Shown: positions 17,982-25,435, counted from the stretch's first letter. The stretch is DNA of 29,459 nt from an uncultured Saprospiraceae bacterium (GCA_937127195.1 CAKZLT010000297.1:1-29459), one strand, 5' to 3'. Notes: generated by a model not told the origin, from the letters alone. Numbers and translations are program-made.

Positions 17982-18354
17982 GCGCTAGAGAATTTAAATT
18001 GACTTTAATTTTGTTACAATGCTAATTGTTGAACATTACTTTATCAGAGCTAGTGTTTTATCATGTCACAAAAACAATACCGTTATGTTTTAAAAAAATG
18101 CTTCCCTTTATTGTAATTAGTAAGTCGTTATTAGTTGCTTAGTTATCAGTTGTTTATATTATAATTGATTTGCAAAAGGTATTCAAATTTGCTTGCTAAA
18201 GTTATTTGATTTTTGTATTTATTTACCCTTGAAGTAATTTGAAAGTGAGTTTGCAGGATAACCTAAAATCATAGCGAGGAGTAGATTAGGTTCTATAAAC
18301 TATTAGCATTACTTTTGAAAAAAACAAAATATTTTTTTCATCAATCTATAATTT
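17982..18354. promoter_or_regulatory. Divergent intergenic region, promoters expected
   Basis: This 373-base stretch separates divergent starts at 17981 (-) and 18355 (+), so it must carry two promoters, but I could not place a Bacteroidota TTTG / TAnnTTTG pair with confidence. A 7-bp inverted repeat aacctaa/ttaggtt (about 18260 and 18288) lies about 60 bases before the + start. No coding frame was found. Confidence 0.4.
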
Positions 18355-18756
18355 ATGCCTTATCAAGATGTGTTTGACCTTTTTTGGAAACAGGTAATCG
18401 AAAGTGTAGAAGAAGGTAGCTTTGCAAAACTAACTATGGCAAAGACTATTGGTAAGCCTAACTTAAGAAATATATTTCTTAGACCAGTCTATTCGGAAGG
18501 TGATTTTAAAGTCCTACTTAAATTACGATATAGGTCAGTAGATACCGAAGATATAGAAAAAGAACTTACTTTAGAAGAAGCATTAGTGGTCATAAAACCA
18601 CACCTTAAAAAATCGTTTTCATCTGTTTTATTATTTACGACAACAAAGGATGTTACTTTCAAAATTAATAAAAAAGGTGCTGGTAGAATTACCGAAGGCT
18701 TGCCATCACTTCGTAGTGCTATGCGAGCTGTTAATAATATATATCGCCCAGAGTAA
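18355..18756 (+). CDS. Stand-alone domain resembling a methyltransferase N-terminal region
   Basis: A soluble 133-residue protein with no signal peptide or membrane segment. The pattern FAKLTMAKTIG, NLRNIFLRPV, LLKLRYRSVDTED, LLFTTTKDVTFKINKKGAGR resembles, from memory, the N-terminal region found before a class I SAM-dependent methyltransferase domain in some Bacteroidota proteins. Here the protein stops at RAVNNIYRPE, and only a terminator and a converging gene follow, so the methyltransferase half is absent. It may be a natural single-domain form or a fragment kept after loss of the partner. The ATG at 18355 has no Shine-Dalgarno. An overlapping opposite-strand frame (18489-18785) is treated as a shadow. 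The reading frame is fairly secure; the family link is only a recollection. Confidence 0.65.
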   Translation: MPYQDVFDLFWKQVIESVEEGSFAKLTMAKTIGKPNLRNIFLRPVYSEGDFKVLLKLRYRSVDTEDIEKELTLEEALVVIKPHLKKSFSSVLLFTTTKDVTFKINKKGAGRITEGLPSLRSAMRAVNNIYRPE

Positions 18757-18793
18757 GTTGTAATTTTGTATAGAGTGCATCTCAAATTGTTGC

Positions 18794-18844
18794 AGCTACG
18801 CCTTTTATAATATATTGGGACAATATATTATAAAAGGCGTAGCT
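18794..18844. terminator. 24-bp perfect hairpin, bidirectional terminator
   Basis: The arms 18794-18817 and 18821-18844 pair perfectly around the 3-base loop gga. The base of the stem is agctacgcctttt/aaaaggcgtagct and the upper part is all A/T. It lies between convergent genes ending at 18756 (+) and 18926 (-). T-runs are short on both sides, so it might also be a dispersed palindromic repeat used as a terminator. Confidence 0.75.
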
Positions 18845-18925
18845 TTGACTCTTTTGATTTATTATTTTTTATAACTCTGAAACGAGCGTTTGTTTTCTAG
18901 AAACTGCTAAATAGTAACATTTTTT

Positions 18926-19921
18926 TTAAAAAAATAGAGGAATTACTTCTCTTAGTTTTTCTAAAGTTTCTACTACGGTTAAGTTACTCATACCTCCAGC
19001 AGCATTTGTATGCCCACCTCCATCAAAATGTTCTTTTGCCAATACGTTCACTGGATTTTCTGTGCCTTTGGAACGGAAAGAAATTTTCATAATACCATCT
19101 CGTTCTGTAAATACAATGGCTGCCTTCATCCCTTTTATAGACAAAAGCAAATTAGCCAAACTATCGGTATCTCCCTTTTGGTAATTATACTTTGCCAATT
19201 CTTCTTTAGATAAAGAGATAATAGCAACATTGTAGTCATACAAAATCTCTAATTTCTCACTCATTGCATAGCCTTGCAGACGCAAACGACTTTCTGTATT
19301 TGTATCATTTAATCGTTCATGAATTAAATGATGTTCTACTCCTGCGGCTAAAAGTTTAGCTAGAACTTCATGCGTGCGCGGTTTTACAGAGTTGAATCTA
19401 AAACTGCCTGTATCTGTCAAAATGCCTAAATATAATGGCGTTCCAATTTTTGCGTCTAACAGGTCTAAGTGTCCAGATTTTTCTATTAAATCTACGATTA
19501 ATTGAGAAGTAGAAGAGGCTGTTGTTTCAGAAATAGCGATAGTCGGAAAATCTTCAGGATTCAAATGGTGGTCAATCATGATTTTCTTACAAGTAGCCTC
19601 TTCTAACAAAACTTGCATATCTGACCCCAAGCGATTCGTCCCATTATAATCTAAACAGAAAATTAAATCCGCTTTTTTCATTTGTGCGGTTACTTCTTCT
19701 GGAGCTTCTGACATCAAAATAATAGCTGTGGTATCTAACCAAGATAAAAAGTTAGGTGCTTTGTCTGGGTGACAAACAACGGCTTTTTTACCTAGTTTTT
19801 CAATAAAATGAAATAAACCTAAAGAAGAACCAATAGAGTCTCCATCTGCTGATTTGTGTGCTGTAATAACAATATGGGAGGCAGCTTGAATTTCGGTTTC
19901 AATTTGTTTATAGATATTCAT
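18926..19921 (-). CDS. DHH/DHHA1 phosphoesterase, NrnA type
   Basis: Likely a cytosolic manganese-dependent nanoRNase / pAp (3'-phosphoadenosine 5'-phosphate) phosphatase that finishes RNA breakdown and clears pAp from sulfate assimilation. All DHH-family motifs are visible: H22-K-S-A-D26-G-D28 (metal-binding DxD), LDYNGTNRLG near residue 90, the DHH signature IMIDHHLNPEDF near 117, LTDTGSFRF near 173, and the DHHA1 substrate loop GGGHTNAAGG near 305. At 331 residues it has the usual family length, so it is complete. The ATG at 19919-19921 gives the standard short N-terminus before the first motif (VITAHKSADGDS). It stands alone: a hairpin terminator lies beyond its stop and a divergent gene lies upstream. 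The DHH call is firm. Which substrate dominates (nanoRNA, pAp, c-di-AMP products) cannot be told from sequence. Confidence 0.93.
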   Translation of the reverse strand: MNIYKQIETEIQAASHIVITAHKSADGDSIGSSLGLFHFIEKLGKKAVVCHPDKAPNFLSWLDTTAIILMSEAPEEVTAQMKKADLIFCLDYNGTNRLGSDMQVLLEEATCKKIMIDHHLNPEDFPTIAISETTASSTSQLIVDLIEKSGHLDLLDAKIGTPLYLGILTDTGSFRFNSVKPRTHEVLAKLLAAGVEHHLIHERLNDTNTESRLRLQGYAMSEKLEILYDYNVAIISLSKEELAKYNYQKGDTDSLANLLLSIKGMKAAIVFTERDGIMKISFRSKGTENPVNVLAKEHFDGGGHTNAAGGMSNLTVVETLEKLREVIPLFF

Positions 19922-20293
19922 TAATGGTATTTTGTGTCATTTATAATTGGATGACAATTGTTTTTTTTAAGCCGCCAAAGGTAAGTTTATTATTGAGGAA
20001 TAGTAGAAGATTACAAATCAAACGTCAATCAATAGATTTTTTTTATAAAAAAATACCTTTTTAATATTACAAAAACTACAAAAATAGCTCTAGTTTTAAA
20101 AGCGTCTTTTTTATAAAAAATAAAAATGTAATTTAGCATATTGAATAATTAGAACTTTCTTTTTATAAAAAGGAAAATATTACACATACAATAGGTTTTT
20201 AAGATAGAAAATTAATTTAATTTGAATTTGAATAGTTTTTGAAAAAATATTTTTTTTGAGAACTGATGATGTACTTAACACACGAAGTTTATT
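19922..20293. promoter_or_regulatory. AT-rich divergent promoter region with ATAAAA palindromes
   Basis: This 372-base gap lies between divergent starts and holds no gene. It contains three palindromes of the TTTTTATAAAAA type, at 20037-20053, 20107-20120 and 20159-20172, spaced about 50-70 bases apart. They could be protein-binding sites or a curvature signal for either gene. No confident -33/-7 promoter pair was placed. Confidence 0.4.
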
Positions 20294-21643
20294 ATGAAAA
20301 GTAAAATTGTACTTTGGGGAAAAGATGCTAGCGAAGCAAAATGTTTAATCGCATTAGAATTAACTCCCGACGATAGCACGGTTCACGCTTCGATTTTTTC
20401 GGAAGAATTGGCTACGGAAGAGCTAGGAAGCAAGTTGTTATTTGATTGGAAGGAAGGAAAAGAGATTGAATTTCCAGAAGGTTTCATCAAGAAAGAATCG
20501 ACACTTTCTATCACAGAGCCGCTTTTACCAGAAGGTTATACGGTAGATAAACCCGAAATTCTTCAAAGAGCACAAACAGAATGGCAATTCATGGTTTTGT
20601 CTTCTAAGTTGAATGTTTCTTACCAGTCAGAATTGGAAGAAATCGAAGAACGCATACTCAAACTCGAAGAGTACAATCACAAGGAATGGGAAGGCTTGAA
20701 AAACTTTTGGGATAAAGTCCGTGAGCAAATGCGCGAACGCAATTTATTCAAAGAGCATGCAACAGCTTTAAAAGAGCGTACGAACACACTTTTCGCTAAA
20801 ATGAAAGAGCATCGTACCAGTTTAGATGCTAAATTCAAAGAGGAGGCACAGCTTAATCACGCCCGTTTTTCAGAAAGATTAAATGATATAGAAGAGCGAG
20901 TAGCTAAGAATCTTAATCTATATAATGTCTTTGAGGAACTGAAAGATATACAAAGAGAATTCAGAAATGCTAAGTTTACTCGCGACCTACGCGACGAAAT
21001 TTGGAAGCGTCTAGATACGACTTTCAAGTTAGTTAAAGAGAAGCGTTTTGGCCCTGAAAGCAACACAACAGACAAAGTAACTAGACGTTACAATGGTCTT
21101 TTGGAAGCTATCAAAAAAATGGAAACTTCTATCAAACGCGATAGAAATGACTTGGAATTCCAAAATAAAAAAATCAATTCTGCCTATACTGGTCAATTAG
21201 AAACTCAAATCAGACAAGCAAAGCTTAAAATGATTGAGGAACGCGTATCATCTAAACAAAAGAAGTTGGATGAAATGTATAAAACAAAGGTAGAGTTAGA
21301 AGATAAAATGGAGAAAACGAAGGCTAGATTGGAAGCCGAAGCTGGCAGAAAAGCTAAAATTGATGCTGCAAAAGCTGCAAAAGCTGCGAAGGCTGCGAAA
21401 GCTGCCGCTCAAAAAGCTACTGAAAAGGTAGCAGTAGCACCCGTTGAAGCCGTAGTTGAAGCACCTTCAACCGAGGAAGCAACTCCTAAAGTTGAAGCCG
21501 TAGTTGAAGCCGTAGTTGAAGCACCTTCAACTGAGGAAGCAACTCCTAAAGTTGAAGCCGTAGTTGAAACACCTTCAACTGAGGAAGCAACTCCTAAAGT
21601 TGAAACACCTGTTGAAAATACAACAGAAGAAGAAAAAGAGTAA
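20294..21643 (+). CDS. DUF349-like coiled-coil protein with repetitive C-terminus
   Basis: A highly charged cytosolic protein of 449 residues with no signal peptide. Residues 1-100 form a small N-terminal region. Residues ~105-365 are largely helical coiled coil. Segment 215-260 (LKDIQREFRNAKF, DEIWKRLDTTFKLVKEKR) follows the pattern of DUF349 helical repeats, which are found in proteins of poorly known role. An Ala/Lys tract (AAKAAKAAKAAKAAA) leads into an acidic tail made of a 16-residue repeat VEAVVEAPSTEEATPK, three copies, one with a 4-residue insert. The tail is likely disordered. The ATG at 20294 follows an A/T-rich leader. A strong terminator is placed 22 bases after the stop. The coiled-coil and repeat description is seen directly; the DUF349 link is a pattern match. 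Confidence 0.8.
   Translation: MKSKIVLWGKDASEAKCLIALELTPDDSTVHASIFSEELATEELGSKLLFDWKEGKEIEFPEGFIKKESTLSITEPLLPEGYTVDKPEILQRAQTEWQFMVLSSKLNVSYQSELEEIEERILKLEEYNHKEWEGLKNFWDKVREQMRERNLFKEHATALKERTNTLFAKMKEHRTSLDAKFKEEAQLNHARFSERLNDIEERVAKNLNLYNVFEELKDIQREFRNAKFTRDLRDEIWKRLDTTFKLVKEKRFGPESNTTDKVTRRYNGLLEAIKKMETSIKRDRNDLEFQNKKINSAYTGQLETQIRQAKLKMIEERVSSKQKKLDEMYKTKVELEDKMEKTKARLEAEAGRKAKIDAAKAAKAAKAAKAAAQKATEKVAVAPVEAVVEAPSTEEATPKVEAVVEAVVEAPSTEEATPKVEAVVETPSTEEATPKVETPVENTTEEEKE
21443..21598 (+). repeat. 48-bp in-frame tandem repeat, three units
   Basis: Units at 21443-21490 (48 bp), 21491-21550 (60 bp, a 12-bp internal duplication) and 21551-21598 (48 bp) are nearly identical and in frame with the host gene. 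The low divergence between them points to recent expansion by slippage or unequal recombination, so the copy number may vary between strains. Confidence 0.9.
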
Positions 21644-21664
21644 TTTATAATTGATTCTAATTTC

Positions 21665-21703
21665 AAAAAGCCGAAGTATTCTTAGAATGCTTCGGCTTTT
21701 TTT
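21665..21703 (+). terminator. Rho-independent terminator of the coiled-coil gene
   Basis: aaaaagccgaag pairs with cttcggcttttt. The stem continues through a T-G pair and four more pairs (attc/gaat) to a 3-base loop tta, then seven T follow. It lies 22 bases past the stop and only 13 bases before the next start codon, so the next gene would need read-through or a promoter overlapping this hairpin. Confidence 0.9.
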
Positions 21704-21716
21704 ATAAAAAATAACT

Positions 21717-22286
21717 ATGCGATACATTTATTTTTTTTTACTGATAGCTGTCTTTTCGTTGAATGCTTGTGAAAATAATACTAATGAAAATACCGAAAAA
21801 GCAACGACTTTTAACTTTAAGGTAAAAGGTGATATTTCGGGGTATGTAACTACGGAATTTGGAGAAGCAAGCATTCAGTGTGATGGAAATCGAACAATAA
21901 TTTCTTTCAAAGAAATTATTCCTCCAAATATTGAGGAAGAAACCGATTTATTATTTGGAGAACTAATTTTCGCATTTTTATATACTGATTCTATTGGTAC
22001 ATTCCCTTTGAATGGAATTAGTGGTACGCGTGTTAATGGTCAAGTGGGCTTTGTAGCGTTATTGAATTTATTGGATTTTGATGATTTGTCTGCTCAATAT
22101 ATTTCAAATGTAAAACGATTGCAAGAAATAAAAACAGGCAATTTGACAATAAGCAAATGGTCAAAAGTAATTGGTGAAAGGGTAGAGGGATCCGTAGAGG
22201 TGACTTTGATTAATGAAAGAGAAGAAGTGACTATTCGAGGGGATTTTTCGATATTGGTTAAGGAAAAATATGGATTCTGTTTATAA
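21717..22286 (+). CDS. Putative outer-membrane lipoprotein, unknown function
   Basis: I do not recognise this 189-residue protein beyond its leader. MRYIYFFLLIAVFSLNAC is a signal peptide ending in a lipobox-like LNAC, so the mature protein would begin at Cys18, be lipidated, and be held in a membrane. The mature part (from ENNTNENTEKATTFNFKVKG on) alternates hydrophobic and polar residues, as in a small beta-sandwich or barrel, with no catalytic motif and only two later cysteines. The ATG at 21717 lies 13 bases after the preceding terminator, so it may depend on partial read-through from the coiled-coil gene or on a promoter inside the hairpin region. A nested hairpin (22327-22387) follows. 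Confidence 0.75.
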   Translation: MRYIYFFLLIAVFSLNACENNTNENTEKATTFNFKVKGDISGYVTTEFGEASIQCDGNRTIISFKEIIPPNIEEETDLLFGELIFAFLYTDSIGTFPLNGISGTRVNGQVGFVALLNLLDFDDLSAQYISNVKRLQEIKTGNLTISKWSKVIGERVEGSVEVTLINEREEVTIRGDFSILVKEKYGFCL

Positions 22287-22326
22287 TTTATTTTTCTTCA
22301 CTTATTGTATGTCAAAAATCAGAAGG

Positions 22327-22387
22327 AAACGTTAATGTTTCTTTTTTTATTGTAAAAAAAGAAACCTATTAACTCAAATTAACGTTT
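22327..22387 (+). terminator. Nested double hairpin behind the lipoprotein gene
   Basis: The inner arms gtttcttttttta (22337-22349) and taaaaaaagaaac (22353-22365) pair perfectly around a 3-base loop. Outside them, aaacgttaat (22327-22336) pairs with attaacgttt (22378-22387), leaving 12 unpaired bases on the right. The 3' end lies 33 bases before the next start, so it may be a terminator or a leader element for 22421-23011. Confidence 0.65.
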
Positions 22388-22420
22388 TAAGGATTTTCGC
22401 AACCTATATATTCAATTATC

Positions 22421-23011
22421 ATGAGCAAATCTACACCTGTTAGTTACCATTATCTATTGTTACTTTGTTTTTCGATAACTCCTTTGCTCGTATCAGCGAC
22501 TAATGACGATCCAGGTGCAGAGACCAAAACGCTTTATACTTTTCAGGATTTACAAGAGCGTAGAACGTGGTTTCCGTTGAATGATAATATAATGGGTGGC
22601 GTTTCAACAGGCAATTTTAGGTTTACGGAAGATAATACTTTGATTTTTTCGGGTAAAGTAGCTTTAGAAAACAAAGGTGGTTTTGCTTCTATCAGAAGTA
22701 AAACGGATGCAGTAAATTTGGAAGATGTAAAGTTATTTAAGTTGCGTGTAAAAGGAGATGGAAAGTCTTATTATTTTAATATTTCGAGTAGTAATTTTGT
22801 AGCTGACCCAGGTTATCAAGTAGGTTTTAAGACAAAAAAAGGAATTTGGGAGGAGATTACAATTACAGTCAATGATTTTGCACCTGCATTTGGTGGTCAT
22901 TACGGAAAAGATAACCTCCAAATGTCAGAAATTAAACTAATGGGAATTATTGTTTCGGACAAACAAGCTGGCGCATTCAACTTAGAAGTAGATTGGATTA
23001 AAGCATTTTAG
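22421..23011 (+). CDS. CIA30-family secreted protein
   Basis: A 196-residue protein with a signal peptide (hydrophobic residues ~10-25, cleavage likely near LVSA) followed by a single CIA30 domain, a galactose-binding-like beta-sandwich first named for a complex I assembly factor. The family pattern is clear: FQDLQERRTWFPLNDNIMGG near residue 50-60, GGFASIRS, FKLRVKGDGKSYYFNI, the GIWEEITITVNDFAPAFGG strand pair, and a final VDWIKAF. In bacteria the domain occurs alone in secreted or lipid-bound proteins whose role is mostly unknown. Ligand binding is plausible, and an electron-chain assembly role is not supported by the context or by export. The length fits a full domain. The ATG at 22421 is the only start that keeps the signal peptide. 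Confidence 0.88.
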   Translation: MSKSTPVSYHYLLLLCFSITPLLVSATNDDPGAETKTLYTFQDLQERRTWFPLNDNIMGGVSTGNFRFTEDNTLIFSGKVALENKGGFASIRSKTDAVNLEDVKLFKLRVKGDGKSYYFNISSSNFVADPGYQVGFKTKKGIWEEITITVNDFAPAFGGHYGKDNLQMSEIKLMGIIVSDKQAGAFNLEVDWIKAF

Positions 23012-23094
23012 ATTTGAATAATTATAAAAAGAATAAGTAGTTTGACAAAAGTGATGTCAGACTTTGATTATAAAAAGCTATTTTATCATTTATT

Positions 23095-23124
23095 AACCTG
23101 CCTAACGGCAAACAAAGGCAGGTT
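23095..23124 (+). terminator. Hairpin behind the CIA30 gene
   Basis: aacctgcc (23095-23102) pairs with ggcaggtt (23117-23124) around a 14-base loop, followed by ttttac. It lies about 85 bases past the stop and has the highest GC content of this gap. It may be the terminator or a dispersed palindrome. Confidence 0.6.
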
Positions 23125-23162
23125 TTACAATCCTATCATTATACTTAGTAGTCAGTCAAGTT

Positions 23163-23205
23163 AATAGTGTCGAGTAATATTTTATCAAAAAGTACCGATA
23201 CTATT
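23163..23205 (-). terminator. Hairpin behind the 56-aa gene
   Basis: aatagtgtcg (23163-23172) pairs with cgatactatt (23196-23205) with one G-T, about 10 bases beyond the minus-strand stop at 23216. There is no T-run after the stem, so assignment as a terminator is tentative. Confidence 0.4.
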
Positions 23206-23215
23206 ACTTAATCAA

Positions 23216-23386
23216 TTAATCTTTAATTTCTTCATAGTCAATATAGTCATCGTCATAGTTAGATTGATTTTTGTTTTCTTCCCTAGTAAAATCGTTTTTT
23301 TCCGATTTTCCTCCTTGAAGCATTTTGGGTTGCCACCAAAATTTATATCCTAAGTAACCTACAATTAACCAGAAAATTAGTTTCAT
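23216..23386 (-). CDS. Small membrane protein, DUF4834-like
   Basis: A 56-residue protein: an N-terminal membrane segment (MKLIFWLIVGYLGYKFWW), a short basic middle (GGKSEKNDF) and an acidic end (NYDDDYIDYEEIKD). The layout of one membrane helix followed by a charged tail ending in DYxDYEEIK matches small DUF4834-like proteins widespread in Bacteroidota, whose role is unknown. The tail would face the cytosol by the positive-inside rule, as lysines follow the helix, though the start has a single lysine too. The ATG is at 23384-23386, with A/G-rich sequence (aaagaagct) just before it. Codon choice and the clean compositional pattern support a true gene despite its size. It lies convergent to the CIA30 gene and downstream of, but well separated from, the PLP enzyme. 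Confidence 0.78.
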   Translation of the reverse strand: MKLIFWLIVGYLGYKFWWQPKMLQGGKSEKNDFTREENKNQSNYDDDYIDYEEIKD

Positions 23387-23423
23387 AGCTTCTTTTCTTT
23401 AAGCCTTTTCATTAAAAATACTA

Positions 23424-23490
23424 ATTATAACGCTTTGCAGTGATAGCCAAAACCAACTCTTTCAGAGCCATCACTACAAAATGTTATAAT
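23424..23490. repeat. 67-bp imperfect inverted-repeat element
   Basis: The 21-base arms 23424-23444 and 23470-23490 pair with one G-T and two mismatches (attataac...tgat with atca...gttataat) around a 25-base centre. It lies in the 222-base gap between the 56-aa gene and the PLP enzyme. It may be a miniature mobile repeat, or a terminator of the PLP gene transcribed leftward. Confidence 0.55.
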
Positions 23491-23558
23491 CAGTAAAAAT
23501 ACAATTTTGAACTTGTATAATGAAACAATTTTTGTTAGCTTAATTCTCTTTTTTTTTT

Positions 23559-23610
23559 TGAAAAAGCGAATTTTAGACAAACCACATAAAATCATAAAGA
23601 ACCAAATCTT
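23559..23610. repeat. Dispersed intergenic repeat, copy 2
   Basis: Aligns with 11784-11839: both run from ttgaaaaa through gaa..tttagac, a shared acataaaatcat core and aagaa.caa. It ends on the stop codon of the PLP enzyme gene. An open frame (23425-23625, minus) that runs through it is not credible. Confidence 0.6.
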
Positions 23611-25435
23611 ACATATTTTCAACAAAATCTAAAAAGACTTTCTTATGAAGTTCTAAATCCATATTAGGAGAAAGTGCTACACGAGCAATGTAATCTTTGT
23701 CGCCTTCCTTCGTTGTTCCTTGAGTAGAAGTTGCTGGTATTGTCCAATAACAGCCTTTTAGTTGCCCATAGCTGACGCAGTATTTGCTTTCCTTAGGGAT
23801 TTTGGTAATCATCAAATTGATTAATTTATGATTCAAGGCTCTTTTATAAATTTCTTTTTCTTCGGCAGAATCCCCTTGAGTCGGAAGGTCTAGTGAGAAG
23901 ACGGATGGCGTGAATCCCTCTTTTGCCAATTCTTCTGAAACAAAGTTAATCTTTGCATCGGGTAACGCACCCTTGATGAAGGTTACAAATTCACGCGTAT
24001 TTTTATACGCATCATGAATTCTCTGCTTCATAGAAGGCAATTGTTTGGCTAATATCTCATATTGAAGATTGGTCGCTTCATTATCACAAACTTGTAAATG
24101 TAAGGCTATCTTTTCCATCAAAGACTCGGTCTTTTTGTTTCCAACACAGTAACCCGCAGTACATTTTCCACCACTTGGAAATTTTGAACCACTAGCATAC
24201 GAAATCGTTCTAATTGTTGAAAGTATTTCACCTTCACCTAAGAAATGAATATTGGGACAAAACGTTTGGTCTAAGATAAAAACGGGGTCAATAGCGGTTT
24301 TTCCAGTTGCTGTTTGACGCACTTTACTTAGAGTCTTTTTTAATTCTAAAAGGTCTGGAACTTCAACTCTAGGGTTAGTTGGAATTTCGGCGATGATATA
24401 AGGAATAGCATCTTCGTGTGCCATTTTAGCCAAAACGGTCTCGATACTTTGAACCATATCATTATCACCATCAACCGCTAAATCGACGACTTCAACATTG
24501 TCAATACAAGCTGCAACCCTTCTTGCTTGATCATTAGTTCCACCATAACAATTGGTAGGAACGATGATTTTGATAGCTTTTCCTTGATGTTGTTCTTGTG
24601 CATCATGAATAAGTCCCATCATAATCGCATACTGAACAGATAAACCGCTAGATCCTACTAGTACTTTTGTATCGGTATCGGTAATTTGACTAATTGAAGC
24701 TAGAACAAGAGCTTTGTTTGCCTCGACGTTATCTGCTTTATCCACAAAAGATTCTCCTATTAGAGTCTTTAAGGCAGCTAGAGAATTGACTGGTGTCATT
24801 GCTATGGTTTCTCTTCGTCGAACATGTTGAATTTCTGAAATATAATTTTCGTTCTTTTTATCATTTATTAATAAAATACTCCCCAAATGGGCTTGAATAC
24901 TAACGAAGAAGTCAATATTAGAAGGAATATCAAAATGACCAATTTGATTTTTTTCCGAAATAAAAAGAATACTTCCATTGAATTCGGAAACTGTATCTAT
25001 TCTATCAACTTGCTTTAACTCAAATTTATATCCATAAACACTTCTCAGTATTTCAGCATCAAAAGAACTTGGTAGCTCGCCTGTGTAAGTAATTTGAGTA
25101 TTCTTATTATCCAATAAATTTTTTCTTAGTACTGCAAAGATGGGAATTGTTGCAGATGAAAAACTGATTACATTTTTTGAATCTAGATTGTTTAATCTAG
25201 CAATTGTCCACTCTAAGACAGAGGATATTGGATGACCTAATCGAATATAATCATAAGCTGTGGGTAGTTCGCTTAGTGCCGATGATTTAGAGTTGTTGGC
25301 ATTAAATAAGGCTTCAAATTGTTCTAAAAATTGAAGTTTAGCACGCTTTTCATCATAAATATCTAGTCGATGAGTAGTTAAATTTAGCCAATCTGTTGGC
25401 ATATTTTTTAATACATCTTTTATGTAATTTAACAT
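23609..25435 (-). CDS. PLP-dependent enzyme, Cys/Met metabolism family, long form
   Basis: A cytosolic fold-type I PLP enzyme related to cystathionine gamma-synthase and beta-lyase. Signatures lie in the middle and C-terminal parts: PTNCYGGTNDQARRV near residue 300, EIPTNPRVEVPDLLELKK, the cofactor aspartate in FILDQTFCPN near 390, and the Schiff-base lysine in ASGSKFPSGG near 416. At 608 residues it is about 200 longer than typical members. The extra N-terminal part includes LPTAYDYIRLGHPISSVLEW and VISFSSATIPIFAVL, which resemble the YsRxgNPT...fSSGmaA region of the same family, and a second similar strand, VLVGSSGLSVQYAIMMGL, occurs before the YGGT motif. That suggests an internal duplication of the N-terminal half. 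The reaction (trans-sulfuration, C-S lysis or gamma-elimination) cannot be set. It stands alone, 201 bases after the J-domain-like gene. Confidence 0.82.
   Translation of the reverse strand: MLNYIKDVLKNMPTDWLNLTTHRLDIYDEKRAKLQFLEQFEALFNANNSKSSALSELPTAYDYIRLGHPISSVLEWTIARLNNLDSKNVISFSSATIPIFAVLRKNLLDNKNTQITYTGELPSSFDAEILRSVYGYKFELKQVDRIDTVSEFNGSILFISEKNQIGHFDIPSNIDFFVSIQAHLGSILLINDKKNENYISEIQHVRRRETIAMTPVNSLAALKTLIGESFVDKADNVEANKALVLASISQITDTDTKVLVGSSGLSVQYAIMMGLIHDAQEQHQGKAIKIIVPTNCYGGTNDQARRVAACIDNVEVVDLAVDGDNDMVQSIETVLAKMAHEDAIPYIIAEIPTNPRVEVPDLLELKKTLSKVRQTATGKTAIDPVFILDQTFCPNIHFLGEGEILSTIRTISYASGSKFPSGGKCTAGYCVGNKKTESLMEKIALHLQVCDNEATNLQYEILAKQLPSMKQRIHDAYKNTREFVTFIKGALPDAKINFVSEELAKEGFTPSVFSLDLPTQGDSAEEKEIYKRALNHKLINLMITKIPKESKYCVSYGQLKGCYWTIPATSTQGTTKEGDKDYIARVALSPNMDLELHKKVFLDFVENM

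Noticed and set aside
21409..21666. 85-codon minus-strand frame rich in Ser/Thr/Ala
   Set aside because: It is the antisense reading of the 48-bp tandem repeat; its apparent repeats come from the real gene.
23425..23625. 66-codon minus-strand frame
   Set aside because: It runs through a hairpin and a dispersed repeat, overlaps the end of the PLP gene and is Lys/Ile/Phe-rich without a pattern.
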